This document shows positions 12,598 through 24,076 of a stretch of 64,000 nucleotides of DNA, one piece after another. The position numbers were made by a program, and so were the translations under genes. Source of the stretch: Solenopsis invicta (lineage: Eukaryota; Arthropoda; Insecta; Hymenoptera; Formicidae); the NCBI RefSeq assembly GCF_016802725.1, contig NC_052669.1, positions 3,434,501-3,498,500 on the forward strand. The letters are read 5' to 3'. Numbering within the stretch: position 1 is the first letter of the stretch; each line of letters opens with the position of its first letter. The notes under the pieces were generated by a model that saw only the letters and a list, made by a program, of their open reading frames with translations, made no database searches and was not told where the DNA came from.

Positions 12598-15100
12598 TTA
12601 TCCCATCAATTTATCCCACTCCAATATTGTCTTATACAGATTTTTCCCACCAACACCTTCAGCATAATTGTGATTATAACCGCTTGAATCTGTCAAGCTC
12701 CATTTAAACGTACTCCGTCAACGTGAAGATAAAGTTTATATTGTGTAATGTGTACGTCGCAATTTTTATGTTTTTTATTGAATAAATGTGGTGATTGAAT
12801 GTTGTTAATCATGAAAATGTTACATAAACATGTAAATAATGTGTCGTACTATTATTTTTTTATCGAGTTTCAATCTTGGATACTTTCATTATTCATGGTT
12901 AGCTCTGCAAACAGCTCCTGTCACAATATGTTTGCTGCACCTAGCAAAGGATACTTAATTAGAGTACCAAACAGACTACCAATTAAAGCTTCAAACATTA
13001 TGTCACTTTTCTATTTAAATAGAATTCTTTTTAAATAGAATTTTATCTATCATGTAACTGCATCTTAAGATACTTGTAGCGTTATTATTGAAATTGATCG
13101 ATTTAAGAAGATACGTTAAATAAACCAAAATGTTTTTAATGTGTTTAACAATTGTATAAAATATTACTTAAAGCAAAACTAAGTTTATAAACTTATATTA
13201 AAATTTTAAACCAATTGACAATAAAAATTAAAAAAAAATTACTTTTAAAAATAGTTTTGACATACATAAAAAATTATATAAATCAGCGCAGACCTTTTTG
13301 TATATTCTTGCAAAAATTCAATTTCATTTACCGGTAGTGATCCTACGTTAACTAGTGGGGATTAAATAAGAATAAATGACGCATCATGGGCATCATGCGT
13401 AAAACGGGACGTGCCCTAAATCTGTTTGGGGCTATGTACGCTTGTTTGGACGTGTTTGTTCGTTACAATTTTTGTAGGATTGTTGACACATTAGATTTTG
13501 TGTTACGCGTTACTAATTTTTCGATTCCACACTTATTTTTTCGATTATTCTTTAATATTTCATATATGATCATATCATTCTCATTACATTATAAAAACAC
13601 ATTAACTCAACTAAAGCTGCTTTTCCCGACACAAGCATTATTTTATTCTTTTTTGATATTTAATGACTAACAAAGATAAAACGTCGCTTGTGTTGACTGT
13701 ATTCCCTAAAAGAACATGTATTTTGAACCTTATTCTTTTAAAAAATAAAAAAATTCGTTTTATATTTATCTCAAAAATTTGTATGTATTTGTATGTATTA
13801 ATGTAAAAAAAGTACCGAAAATAGAAACAATTCGTTAATTTTTGAGTAACAGTAACGGTAACGAGTTACTTTTTAAAATCAATAACGAGTAACAGCAACA
13901 TGTTACATTTTAGAAAGAATTACAGCAACTTTTAATTTTAGAAAGTAACTTTGACAACCTTGGAAATGCCTCTCCATTTTGTGATGTAATAACTTTTCTG
14001 AGTAATCACTGCACTCATAGTAGAGTTCGGTTCTAACCATTTAATTTGTAATTTTTATTCAATATATTTCCTTTGATTTAGAGAATAAAAGAGTAGCCAT
14101 TACGGAACACCTTGTATAATATGTCAGAGAATTTAAAATAATATTAGATAAAACAGCGCATACTACAAAGCGTTTAATATTACATAATTTCCTACAAATT
14201 TAATATTATATTATTAACCCACGATATACATAATTGTCAAAACGTGATCTCCACGATGATAGCAGCTCACAAAGTGAGCACAGCAAGCAAAACATTCAGC
14301 ATTACGTAAAACATCAACAAAAAACTTCAAGACTTTTGAGAGATATGCTAATCGATTTAACATACAAATGCATAACATTGAAATCTTATATCATTTGCAG
14401 ATGTTTGTTTACCCGAAGACTCAGCTGATATAAATAATCTCTTTTTAATGTGCGTAATTTTTTATCAAGAAATATATCAAATTGCAAAAAACAAGTTTAG
14501 TATTTCAAGATAAACTTTATTTAAATTACGATTATAAATGTGATAAATGTCAAATTTGATTACAAAATTAAAAATATTGAAATAATTTTCAAAATTCATC
14601 TACTAAACTTTTTCATGTCTCAAGATTAATATTAGCTAACAATAAATTTAATTAGTTTATTGGGAGTAAAATTATCTCCAAAAATGAAAAAAAATATTTA
14701 TCAATCGCTGTTTGAACGGATAGTCTGTTTATTTCCAAAAATTCTGATGATTTCATTGCGTGGTTTAATAATAATAAACCGTGGTCTCATCTTTGTTTAA
14801 TCTTCCTATTTGTAAATATTCATTAATACTTGCTTGTCTAATCCTCAAAGTAATTAGCTGATTTCATTCGCAGATTATACTACCTCTACTTACTGACTGA
14901 TCCATGTACACAGGGTGATTTCTAAGTAAGTTTAAAAAATTTTTAAGAGGATATATTTCTGAGTATATTTTATGAAAAAATGTTCGTTATGAATACTCAT
15001 CATAAAGTGATTTATTTTCTAAATACAAAGTGTCAAAGTTCAGAAAGAATAAATGAAAATATTGAAAACTTAGAAACTTGAGATACTATATTTTATTCAA
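12598..15100. repeat. Large duplicated block, copy 2 (interrupted)
   Basis: Collinear with 6999-8430 but split by about 1.1 kb of unrelated DNA at about 13626-14735. Homology resumes at ATTCTGATGATTTCATTGCG. The extra segment includes a decayed hAT-like end (about 13840-13960, with GTAACGAGTTAC and ending CTTTGACAACCTTGG) and an unrecognised small open frame at 14234-14428. Confidence 0.6.
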
Positions 15101-15783
15101 ATTTGATATGTGATATTAAGAGCCATTTTTCAGTACTGATAAAATATTTTTAATCTATCAAGGGTATGCGTATGAATATCATATTTAGTGTTTTTAATAA
15201 AAAATAATAATTAATCATCACTGTTTTTCCAAGTTTAATAATTTCTTTGAAATACTAAATTAAAAATCTACAAATACTGCCTCATGTGTCTTGATGCAAT
15301 TAGCTATTTTCGAGCTAAAATAAAAAAAATAAAGTTAAAAATTGTAAATGTAATATCATCATAAAATTCAGTCAAAAGACACATACTTTATTCTGTTTCC
15401 CTGTATTTACTTCAAAACATTTGATGTTTTCATTCTTTGAGAAATCTAAACTCGATCTTACAATTTCGAAGGACTAGATTGTGCTAATGCATTAATTTTC
15501 TTTTTACTGCACGTATCATTTTTTTCACTTAAACGCTTTTATTTTCTTCATTCAGATGCTCTTATTTTTTCCATTCACATGCTTGCATTTACTGTTGAAG
15601 GTAAAATTTTTTTATTTGTGATAATACGACGTGTTCTCTAATTAAAAAAATAAAGCTATTTATAGTTTTTGTTTCAACCATTTACTTTGATTTTAATGTT
15701 TTACGTAAACATAACAATTTGTGAACTGTTACTGCATTGTATATTAATCCTATTGTTATTAAACGTGTTTAGACAAGTTCAAT

Positions 15784-15851
15784 CTTATCAGGATAAAGAT
15801 AAGATTTGCTACCAGCAGATATTAAATATTTTGTGAAACGTGCAATTCAAG
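15784..15851 (+). promoter_or_regulatory. Putative core promoter of CYP4 unit 2 with paired GATA motifs
   Basis: CTTATCA (15784-15790) and AGATAAG (15797-15803) form an inverted GATA pair. They are followed by a TATA-like ATTAAATA (15821-15828) and an initiator-like TTCAAG at 15846-15851, 64 bp before the ATG. The block aligns with the region upstream of unit 5, which supports function; the transcription start itself is inferred. Confidence 0.5.
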
Positions 15852-15914
15852 AACTTAAGAAACAGGAAATTGTAGAAAAAACTTAACCTGATCGAAATAA
15901 TTATTACGACAAGG

Positions 15915-18900
15915 ATGTTCATTATTTTGTTATTACTTATTCTTACTGTATATTTGACGTGTCATATTTATACGCACTATGGGCCGGATGGACGATTACT
16001 TAATAAAATACCAGGACCATTAGGTTTACCAATTATTGGTAATGTATTGTTAGTGCGAAGTACACGAGGTACGTTTAAATTTTCGTTTTTTAACATTTTC
16101 ATAAATAAACAAGTAATAAAATATGTTAATATGTAAAACTATTGCATTAAAACTTATAATAAGTACATAAATTTATGGATGTTCTTTTTAATATTTTTAT
16201 TTTCTCAATTTTCATTGTTTCTAACATAACATTAGTGTAAGAAAAACGGTGTTTAATACTAAATTCTACGCGTAAAAAGAAATATAATTTCTTCCTTATT
16301 TTTAAAACTTGGCATTCAACATATTTGCATATTTTTCAGAAGGTCTTTGGAAAGTTCTATGTTATTTAACCGAACAATATTATCCTATTGGGAAAGTTTG
16401 GGCCTTTTTTACAGTTGCAGTAACTATTCGTCATCCCGATGATTTGGAGGTAATACAATATAAAAAAATTAAATTCTGTATACATTATTAACAACTTGAA
16501 AATTTAAGAATTTCTTGTTTACTTACATTTAACGAACAAATTTTTATATAAAGCGATATTTTAAAGCTAATAAAATGTGTAAAATATTTTAAAAAGATTA
16601 ATTACTTTTATGAAGATTAAGTCAAACAATATTTAATTTATACTTTCTATAATCTTACAGGTAATACTAAATAGTACAAAGCATACAGATAAGAGTAGAG
16701 TTTATGATATACTTCATCCTTGGTTAGGTACGGGTCTTCTTACCAGTGCAGGTAATGTAAAATTAATATTAAATTTTATTAGAGAAAAGGTTGTATTATA
16801 AACCGTGTAGGTTATAGACACTCGAATTACTTCCGTTATTAAATGACAAATTGCTAATAATTACTTATGCAATCTTTTGTTAATGTAGCCTGCTGTCATG
16901 TAGTGGCAATAATATGCCAATATACAATAGCCGACGATTATTATAAAACATTTTTTACATTTGACCATTTTGAAACTTTTTCAAGGTATATTTTAACGTT
17001 TAGTTACATTCATTTCTATTTAAATTTGAAAGTGTTATACGACTGTATGTTCACTCGAGTGTTTCTTTGATTCGTTATTTAATTTTTTATTCTGCTATAC
17101 ATTTCGAGTTATGCAAAGTTATTCAATAGCATAGCATTTTGTTAATGTGAGTATAAAAGCATGCTATTAATATGGCATTGTCAAGATTTTCATATAGAAG
17201 TATCTTTTCGATAAATTGATTGTCACTTTAGAAAACGACGTTTAGAGATATCACTTTTTCTTGTTGTTTAATCCTCAAACATACCGATCGCGTAAAATAC
17301 GTAAACACATTTTCCGGTCTGGGAGAATTTTTCAACTTTGAGAAGTTATAACTTTGGTCCCAATCAATAATTTTCAACAATTTTTTAATTTTTAAATAGA
17401 AGTTCAGAATATGAGAAATGTGACCGTATAATCGGCATTACTTTTATGAAGTAACCAAACCTGTATGTATGTAAAATACGTTATTATGCTATTTATTTAA
17501 AATATAAAAAATAAAAAGTTAAATATCGCGCTCAAAGCGCGCATTTGTAGTGCCTAATATTTTAAATATCTCATACTAACTTAAAATAAATTATCTTAAA
17601 TTAAGAAAAGAGAGAAAAAACTCTCAAAATATGTAAGCGTAATTTACATTTGTTTTTAATAGCATTATCATACATGTCTACTAAATCTTATATATCATCC
17701 TTTCAGGCTCCAAATGGCAATCACGGCGAAAGATATTAACTCCCACATTCCATTTCAATATATTACAGCAATTTGTTGAAATTTTAATCGAAGAAGGCGA
17801 AAGGATGACGAATTCTTTGAAAAATGCCGAAGACTCTGTTACAAAAGATTTAATACCGTTCATTAGTGAACATACCCTGAATGCAATTTGTGGTACCGTT
17901 TTGTTCTTATCTATGTAGAGGGGTTTTATTTTTAATAGTATAAAGAATAATAAGAAATAATATTTAAATTTTATACGAGAAATATGATTGTTTCGATAAA
18001 TTAAAGTTATATAATTTTTATAAAGATATTTTTTAAGTATATTTTTATATTACAATAATTTAATATTTTTTCTAGAAACTGCTATGGGCACTTCTCTACA
18101 AGGATTAGGTTCATTTCAACAACAATATCGAAAAGCAGTTCATCAGATGGGTGAATTTATTGTTTATAGGTAATTTATAATAAGTAACTATATATATCTG
18201 TTTGCTAATTTAAGATATATATGTGTGTAATATATATATATATATATTAATATTGTTCAAATATAAATATACATAATTGTCTTATACGTAAATTATTATT
18301 TAAATTGGAAATTAACAATCTGCATACCTGATTTGTTATTTCATTATAAGATTGTTTAAAGACTTTAATATCTACATTAAGCGATAGAATATTTTAACAA
18401 TGTAATATACCGAAGAATATATTACATCCAAAAATGTATTGTCTTTGAGATAAAAATATTTAAATTATTAGAATGATATTAAGAGAATGTTCTGCATATC
18501 CTTTAGCATATTTTTAAATTAAATTTCCTATAACATTACATGTACTGTGCAGTTACTCAAATATTAAAAAGTAATTATATTGTTATTATTCGTATTTTTT
18601 ACAAAATAATACAACTGTTTTTAAAAACATATTCATAATATTCGTAATTATGATTCAGATTACTCAGACAATGGCTAAAAAACGATTGGATATTCTCATT
18701 AACACCAAGAGGTAGAGAGCAAGCAAAGCTCTTGAAGATATTGCACGGATTTACTGAAAAGGTTTGTCAAAATTTATTTAATCACTTTATGATTTCTCTA
18801 TTACGTAAAATTACAAAAAAAATACTTAAATATCTTGCAATTTTTGTGAAAAAAAAAAATAAAAAAAAATAAAACAATTCATAAATTTTTGATAAACACG

Positions 18901-21408
18901 TATTCAGCATTTAACATATACGTACAATAAACCCTATGTTTGATATGTGTAGATTATTAAAGAAAGGAAAGATTATCATAAACTCACCAATGGGCAGTAT
19001 TTGAAAAATCTTAACAAAGATGCAGTGGCAGATGAAGAAATTATTGGAAGTACGTAATATAATCCGGTATCTTTTAAATTCAATTATCCAATATTAAAAA
19101 TTATTATTGTAATAAAATTTAAATGTTATAATATTCATATTATATCGTAATCAATCCCGTTAATTAATTTGAGTTAATATTTTTGATATAATTTAAATTT
19201 TAATTCTTTATGTAATCTATTTAATAAAAATAAAACAAACAAAAACTACGCAATAAAATTATCACTTATACTCTTATATAATATGTTTAGTTCGAAGAAA
19301 ACGATTAGCTATGTTGGATCTCTTAATACAAGCGTCTCAAGAGGGACTTTTAACTGATAAGGATATTAGAGAAGAAGTTGACACTTTTACATTCGAAGTA
19401 TGTACTTATTAATGTTTACTTATGCATTATATAGATGTACGTCGATGTAAACAATGTGATTTCAGGGTCATGATACTACATCATCGGGTATATGCTTTAC
19501 TTTGGCATTATTGGCCGAACACAAAGATATTCAGGTATTCTTAGAATTGAGTCTTATTGTTAGTTAAATTAGAAATTAAAAGAGAAATTTCATTTCAATA
19601 TATGTGAACTCAGTATCAGTATAATGAAAAATTGTTTGTAATACAGGAACGTGTTCGAAAAGAAATCGATGTTATTATGAAAGAAAATCAAGAGAAACTT
19701 ACAATGAAATCGTTGCAAGATCTGCAATATTTAGAGAGATGTATAAAAGAAGCGTTGCGTTTATATCCCAGTGTTTTCTTCATATCACGAAATACGTCGG
19801 AAAAAGTACAATTAAGTAAGTGATTGATTAATTTGTTGATGTTTTCCTTTTTTAACAAGACGGGTACATTTTTGACTAATCAATTTTTGTGAATGACATG
19901 ACCCACAACGTGGCCATAAACACACATTCATAATAGACGTTACGTATAAATATAAGATAAACATGTTATTTCATCATTTTAAAGGGAAACATATTTGTCT
20001 TTTTAAAATAAATTTTTTTGCAGTAACGTTCCTTAAATTTATTGTTTTAATTAATTGAATATAATATAGTACAGATGTAATAATGTAACTTTTTAAAGAT
20101 CTGTTTCCGATAAATTGAGATTATCGAATTACCTGTTCTATTATGATAACATATATCTGTTCAATGTCAGTAAATATTTATTTTTTGAACATTAATGAAA
20201 TTTATAATTCTTATTACTTATTGTTTTATAAAAAGTTATTTTTTTATAAATTGCTATTTTTTATTTTTATTATATTTTAATTAATATAAATATTAATTTT
20301 TAATTAATATTTATATTAATTAAAATATAATATTTTAATTATTTAAATTTTTAAGAAAAATTTTAAATATTTTATTTATATTATAATTATAAAATAAATT
20401 TTTTTAAATAAAAATTAAATTTTATATATTTAATTTTTATTTACTAAACCTTATATATTATTATTATTTATTTTAATTTAAAATAAAATATTTTAATAAT
20501 ATTAAAATTTTTAATATTCTTATAAATATAAATAATTTATATTACATAAATTTAATGTGTAATAAATACTTAATTCACTTTAAGTATAAATGATTTATGC
20601 TGTATTAATTGAATGTATAGTAAATACAAATACTTAATGTTATTTGAAGTACAAATAAATTTTTATTTTTTTTATAATCTGTTTAATATTTTAATATATA
20701 CATTTATAATAATTTTATATTTAATGATTTAGATAATATATATTTTCAAATAACATATTTTATTTATTGTTAATATTAAATAATAAAAATTGACCATAAA
20801 ATCCCATTTTTCTTTTTTTTATAGTACAAATTTAATTTTTTGAATTTAAGTTTTTACAATTTTTTTATATATATATTTTTACTAACAGCAAATGAGTTTT
20901 AATTTTTATATTGTTACAAATTTTTTATAATAAGTCCTAAAATCTTTATATATGCTTATTTAAATTTGCATTGTATCTTTATAAAATGTTTTTCAGAGTC
21001 ATATTTAATACCTGCTGGAACATTATTGCATCTTAATATCTTTGGTGTACACAGAGATCCTAAGTTTTGGCCAAATCCAGAAATATTCGACCCAGATAGA
21101 TTTTTACCTGACAAGATCCGAAATCGTCATCCTTATTCGTATTTACCATTCAGTGCTGGACCACGTAACTGCATCGGTAAAATATTTATTGATATTTTTG
21201 TTATTAACATAAATTATTGCGATATGAAATTGTAGGTCAACGATTTGCTATATTGGAAATGAAGGCAATGATAGCCCCTCTGATTTACAATTTCTATTTG
21301 GAGCCCGTTGATTACTTAAAGGATCTACGCATTGGAGCTGATATATTACTTCGTCCTTTTACTCTGCATCGTTTGAAATTTATTCCAATCGCAAAAAAAT
21401 GCATATAA
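15915..21408 (+). CDS. CYP4: Cytochrome P450, CYP4 family, unit 2 (complete)
   Basis: Twelve exons: 15915-16068, 16340-16449, 16661-16751, 17707-17892, 18076-18169, 18659-18761, 18953-19049, 19291-19397, 19466-19534, 19647-19815, 20997-21176, 21236-21408. They join to 1533 nt, 510 aa, normal for CYP4. The start is the first ATG after the core promoter and gives a hydrophobic signal anchor (about residues 2-18), then the proline-rich hinge [13 protein letters not shown]. Further motifs: C-helix KWQSRRK, I-helix GHDTTS, K-helix [14 protein letters not shown], haem loop [11 protein letters not shown]. Predicted ER membrane monooxygenase acting with NADPH-P450 reductase; substrate unknown. Intron 3 holds a dispersed repeat, intron 10 an AT-rich stretch with a perfect hairpin. 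No defects seen; this is the best reference copy of the array. Confidence 0.95.
16780..17260 (+). repeat. Dispersed repeat R1 in intron 3 of unit 2
   Basis: Begins near AGAGAAAAGGTTGTATTATAAACCG and runs through ATATGCCAATA.ACAATAG, TTTCGAGTTATGCAAAGTT and GATAAATTGATTGTCACTTT. The same order of landmarks occurs on the + strand at 49803-50720 and 62690-63120, and on the minus strand at 55960-57113, 59860-60735 and 63480-63825. This copy is truncated at its 3' end. Confidence 0.6.
20271..20329. repeat. Perfect AT hairpin in intron 10 of unit 2
   Basis: Two 28-bp arms with no mismatch around a 3-nt TTT loop, entirely A/T. It sits in about 750 bp (20220-20970) of nearly pure A/T sequence that has expanded intron 10 to 1.2 kb. 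Confidence 0.85.
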
Positions 21409-21491
21409 GTATTTGAAGACATTATTATACATTTGTTTTTTATGTCGTGGTAACTTTGGTCTTTGTACTGCATCTTGTATGGCAAGATTTA

Positions 21492-21643
21492 TACAGGGTG
21501 ATTATTAATGACTGTTTCCATGTTTTACCATAGGAGCATGATTTATCGACGGATACGTATTTCTAACATATTATTATATTAGAAATTACAAATGCGTGCT
21601 CCTATGGTAAAAAGTGGGAACAGTCATTAATAATCATCCTGTA
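21492..21643. mobile_element. Mariner/Tc1-like MITE
   Basis: A 152-bp element bounded by TA, with 47-bp inverted repeats matching at all but about four positions. The ends read TACAGGGTGATTATTAATG and, on the minus strand, TACAGGATGATTATTAATG. A TA target and CAGGGTG-type termini point to the IS630/Tc1/mariner group. It lies 83 bp after the unit 2 stop codon and may fall in its 3' UTR. Confidence 0.75.
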
Positions 21644-21888
21644 TAATCTCTCGAAACGTATACGTGCATCGTCTAATGCAAACACCTTTGTGTACGCGGA
21701 CAATTTACGCGTTGTCTATTACAAGTTAATTAAAACATTAGAAAAGGTGCAAACAAGTATCGATGACTTTATTAACATCAAAACTGTCACCTTTTTTGAA
21801 GGGGGATTTGTCAGTTGCCTGAAAGATGGAACAAAATCGTCGACTTATTGTTAGTGAAGGATTTGCTATTTCAAAGTTTAAAAAATTT

Positions 21889-21926
21889 GTGTGTGTGTGT
21901 GTGTGTGTCTGTGTGTGTGTGTGTGG
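21889..21926. repeat. (GT)n microsatellite
   Basis: About 18 GT units with one interruption. Confidence 0.85.
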
Positions 21927-21996
21927 GTGCGTGGTTTTCTTATAAAGAAACAGTAAATTTAGTTCAGAGAAGAACGGTACCAAATTAATTTCTGTA

Positions 21997-23128
21997 ACCT
22001 AATACTTACTGCTTGACAAATACATATCTATTTTGCAAACTGTATTAGATTCTATAATGCTGCAATACATGCCATTTCAACAATTATTATGTTCTTAGTA
22101 GTATATGTACACGTTTCTTGCAAGCGTTTTATTTTCATACATATCTTAATTTACTGCCACGCTCTAGCCTTGCGTTATTAACATTATGTTTGGTGTTTCT
22201 CGTTACATCTAGCGCTGTTATAATCACTTTTCAAAAAAGTGAAATAGATGTGCGACGCATATGCATGTGAGTTCACGAGATACGAGACAAAATGTGACTC
22301 ATGGCGAGTTAGCTAATCGTGCGTTACTACACCGACATTTGTATTAGAAGATTTTATTTGCAATAAATATGTAAGTGAAGCACAAGCATTTTTATTACGG
22401 AGCACAAACAGTTCTAGAGACAAGGGAACAATCCTTCTCGTTGTGCCACAAGGTAAAAAAAAAGCGCGTCCACATACGCGAGGAAGCAGCAAGCCTCAAA
22501 ATTAATAACAGTATAAGTTAATTATTTTTTGATGAAATCTGGTGAGCTCGATTATACATTTTTAATTTGAGATATTATTTCTAACTTCAGTTTATTGCGT
22601 TTTAAGTTCGATAATTCGTATTATCACGTAGTTTAGAGAATTACAAGAAAATGTATTTAAAACTATTATTGAGCATAAAGAATATAGTTTTGATCGAAAA
22701 ACAATATTTCTAATTCTTTTTGAGTTATTCAATTGATAATAACTTATCAATTTAATAATTGATCAACTTATTATTAAAATTTTTAATACATTTTCATAAA
22801 GTAAACTAAAATATACTCAAAAAACTTGTCTAATTTAAAAGTTTGAAAATGTATTACGTGTGATAGATTTTAAATAAATTTCTACTGAAATTTTTATAAG
22901 ATATTTTGTAAAATCCTTTCGGAAGTGTCACATAAAATGTAAGATATTAAAACCTTGCAAAAAACTGTCTGCAATAATCAATGCTGATATACATTTATAT
23001 TATGGTACAGATTCAATATTTTATATATTCTATTATCATTATATGAATATACACTCTCTAAATTTTTTCAAGTAAAATTTTCACTCAAATCATAGAGCCA
23101 CTAATCAATTCACTCCATGTGGAGTAAA
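21997..23128. repeat. Dispersed repeat, copy 2
   Basis: About 1.1 kb collinear with 8437-10235. It lacks the 677-bp piggyBac-like insert and so provides the unfilled comparison sequence. No gene recognised. Confidence 0.7.
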
Positions 23129-23507
23129 CATTCATTTCAACAGAGTGAATTTACTTACTCTAAGACAAAAACTGAAAAGTTTCACGCTTATTTTTAAAGT
23201 GAATTCGTTAGCGCTCTAAACTTCACTCCAACTTAAAATAAAATCGCTAAGAGAAAGATGCAGGCTGAACTAGTATCTTTCCGCGTGGGCCACGTGGCGC
23301 GTGTAACGCGTATAACGGTTTGTTCGAGACATCCGAATTCGTGTTTGTATGTGTTGTACAGTCGAATGCATCGAGTTGTCCGTGTACATACATGTTTGTC
23401 CTGTGTTATCAGAATATATTTTTGTAATCGTTAATATGTTTCTAACCTTTTATGGATAATGGGGATTTGACAAACCAGTCAAAAACTGCTTGCGATGTAC
23501 TTCTGTT

Positions 23508-23670
23508 TACGTTCCAAAACGTCATATTTGAGAAAAAATTTACTTGATATATATATGTGTATATAGAATATGTGAAATATACTATATTATTATACTAAAT
23601 CTATATACTAAAATATATATACTAAAATTTTTCTCGGAGAGTTTTGGAGGACGTTTTGATATATAACGTT
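23508..23670. repeat. Weak inverted repeat
   Basis: CCAAAACGTCATATTTGAGAAA at the left is partly complementary to TTTTTCTCGGAGAGTTTTGG near 23626-23647, with a second ACGTTTTG motif following. The core is rich in TA steps. Possibly a decayed foldback element. Confidence 0.3.
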
Positions 23671-23697
23671 TTGATAATGAAATATAACTTTACAAGT

Positions 23698-23924
23698 ATA
23701 CTCTCTAAATTTCTTGGAATGGAATCTCATTCTAATAGAATATTAAAATCCTCACTCCTTTAGAATGAAATGTGTCACTCTTTTTCATTGAAGAATAGAT
23801 CTAATTGATTAATTTCAAAAAGTAAAATTTCACTCCATTACGATTGACAGTATTTACATTATTTCTTGGAGTGAATTTTCATTCTAAAAGAGTGAGATTT
23901 CACTCCAAGAAATTTAGAGAGAAT
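23698..23924. mobile_element. Foldback MITE, CTCTCTAAATTT family
   Basis: Begins CTCTCTAAATTTCTTGGA and ends with the complement TCCAAGAAATTTAGAGAG. Internal CACTCC/GGAGTG blocks also alternate as inverted repeats. The same terminal motif opens at about 10156 and 23053, inside the dispersed repeats, so this is a multicopy family. No transposase; superfamily unknown. Confidence 0.65.
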
Positions 23925-24076
23925 ATATAATGTTTCGTATTTATTATTATATTTCGTATATATGTGGAGATTTCACTCGATTTCGTATTCTAGCTGTCTT
24001 CACTTATACGGTATCGGTAAGATCAGTAAAGTTCGTAGAAATCGGGAATTTCCGGTCATACTCAAAGATACATCGC

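Larger units (their letters stand above)
4974..15780. other. Intergenic repeat-rich region between units 1 and 2
   Basis: About 10.8 kb with no recognisable gene. It is built from at least three repeat families that recur elsewhere in the window, one piggyBac-like insert, palindromes and a microsatellite. Open frames are short and without family resemblance. Nothing recognisable was found at about 6000-6990 or 15100-15780. Confidence 0.7.

Noticed and set aside
14234..14428. Small serine- and histidine-rich open frame in the interrupted repeat
   Set aside because: No ATG-led conserved counterpart in the other copy, which lacks this segment; no recognisable domain.
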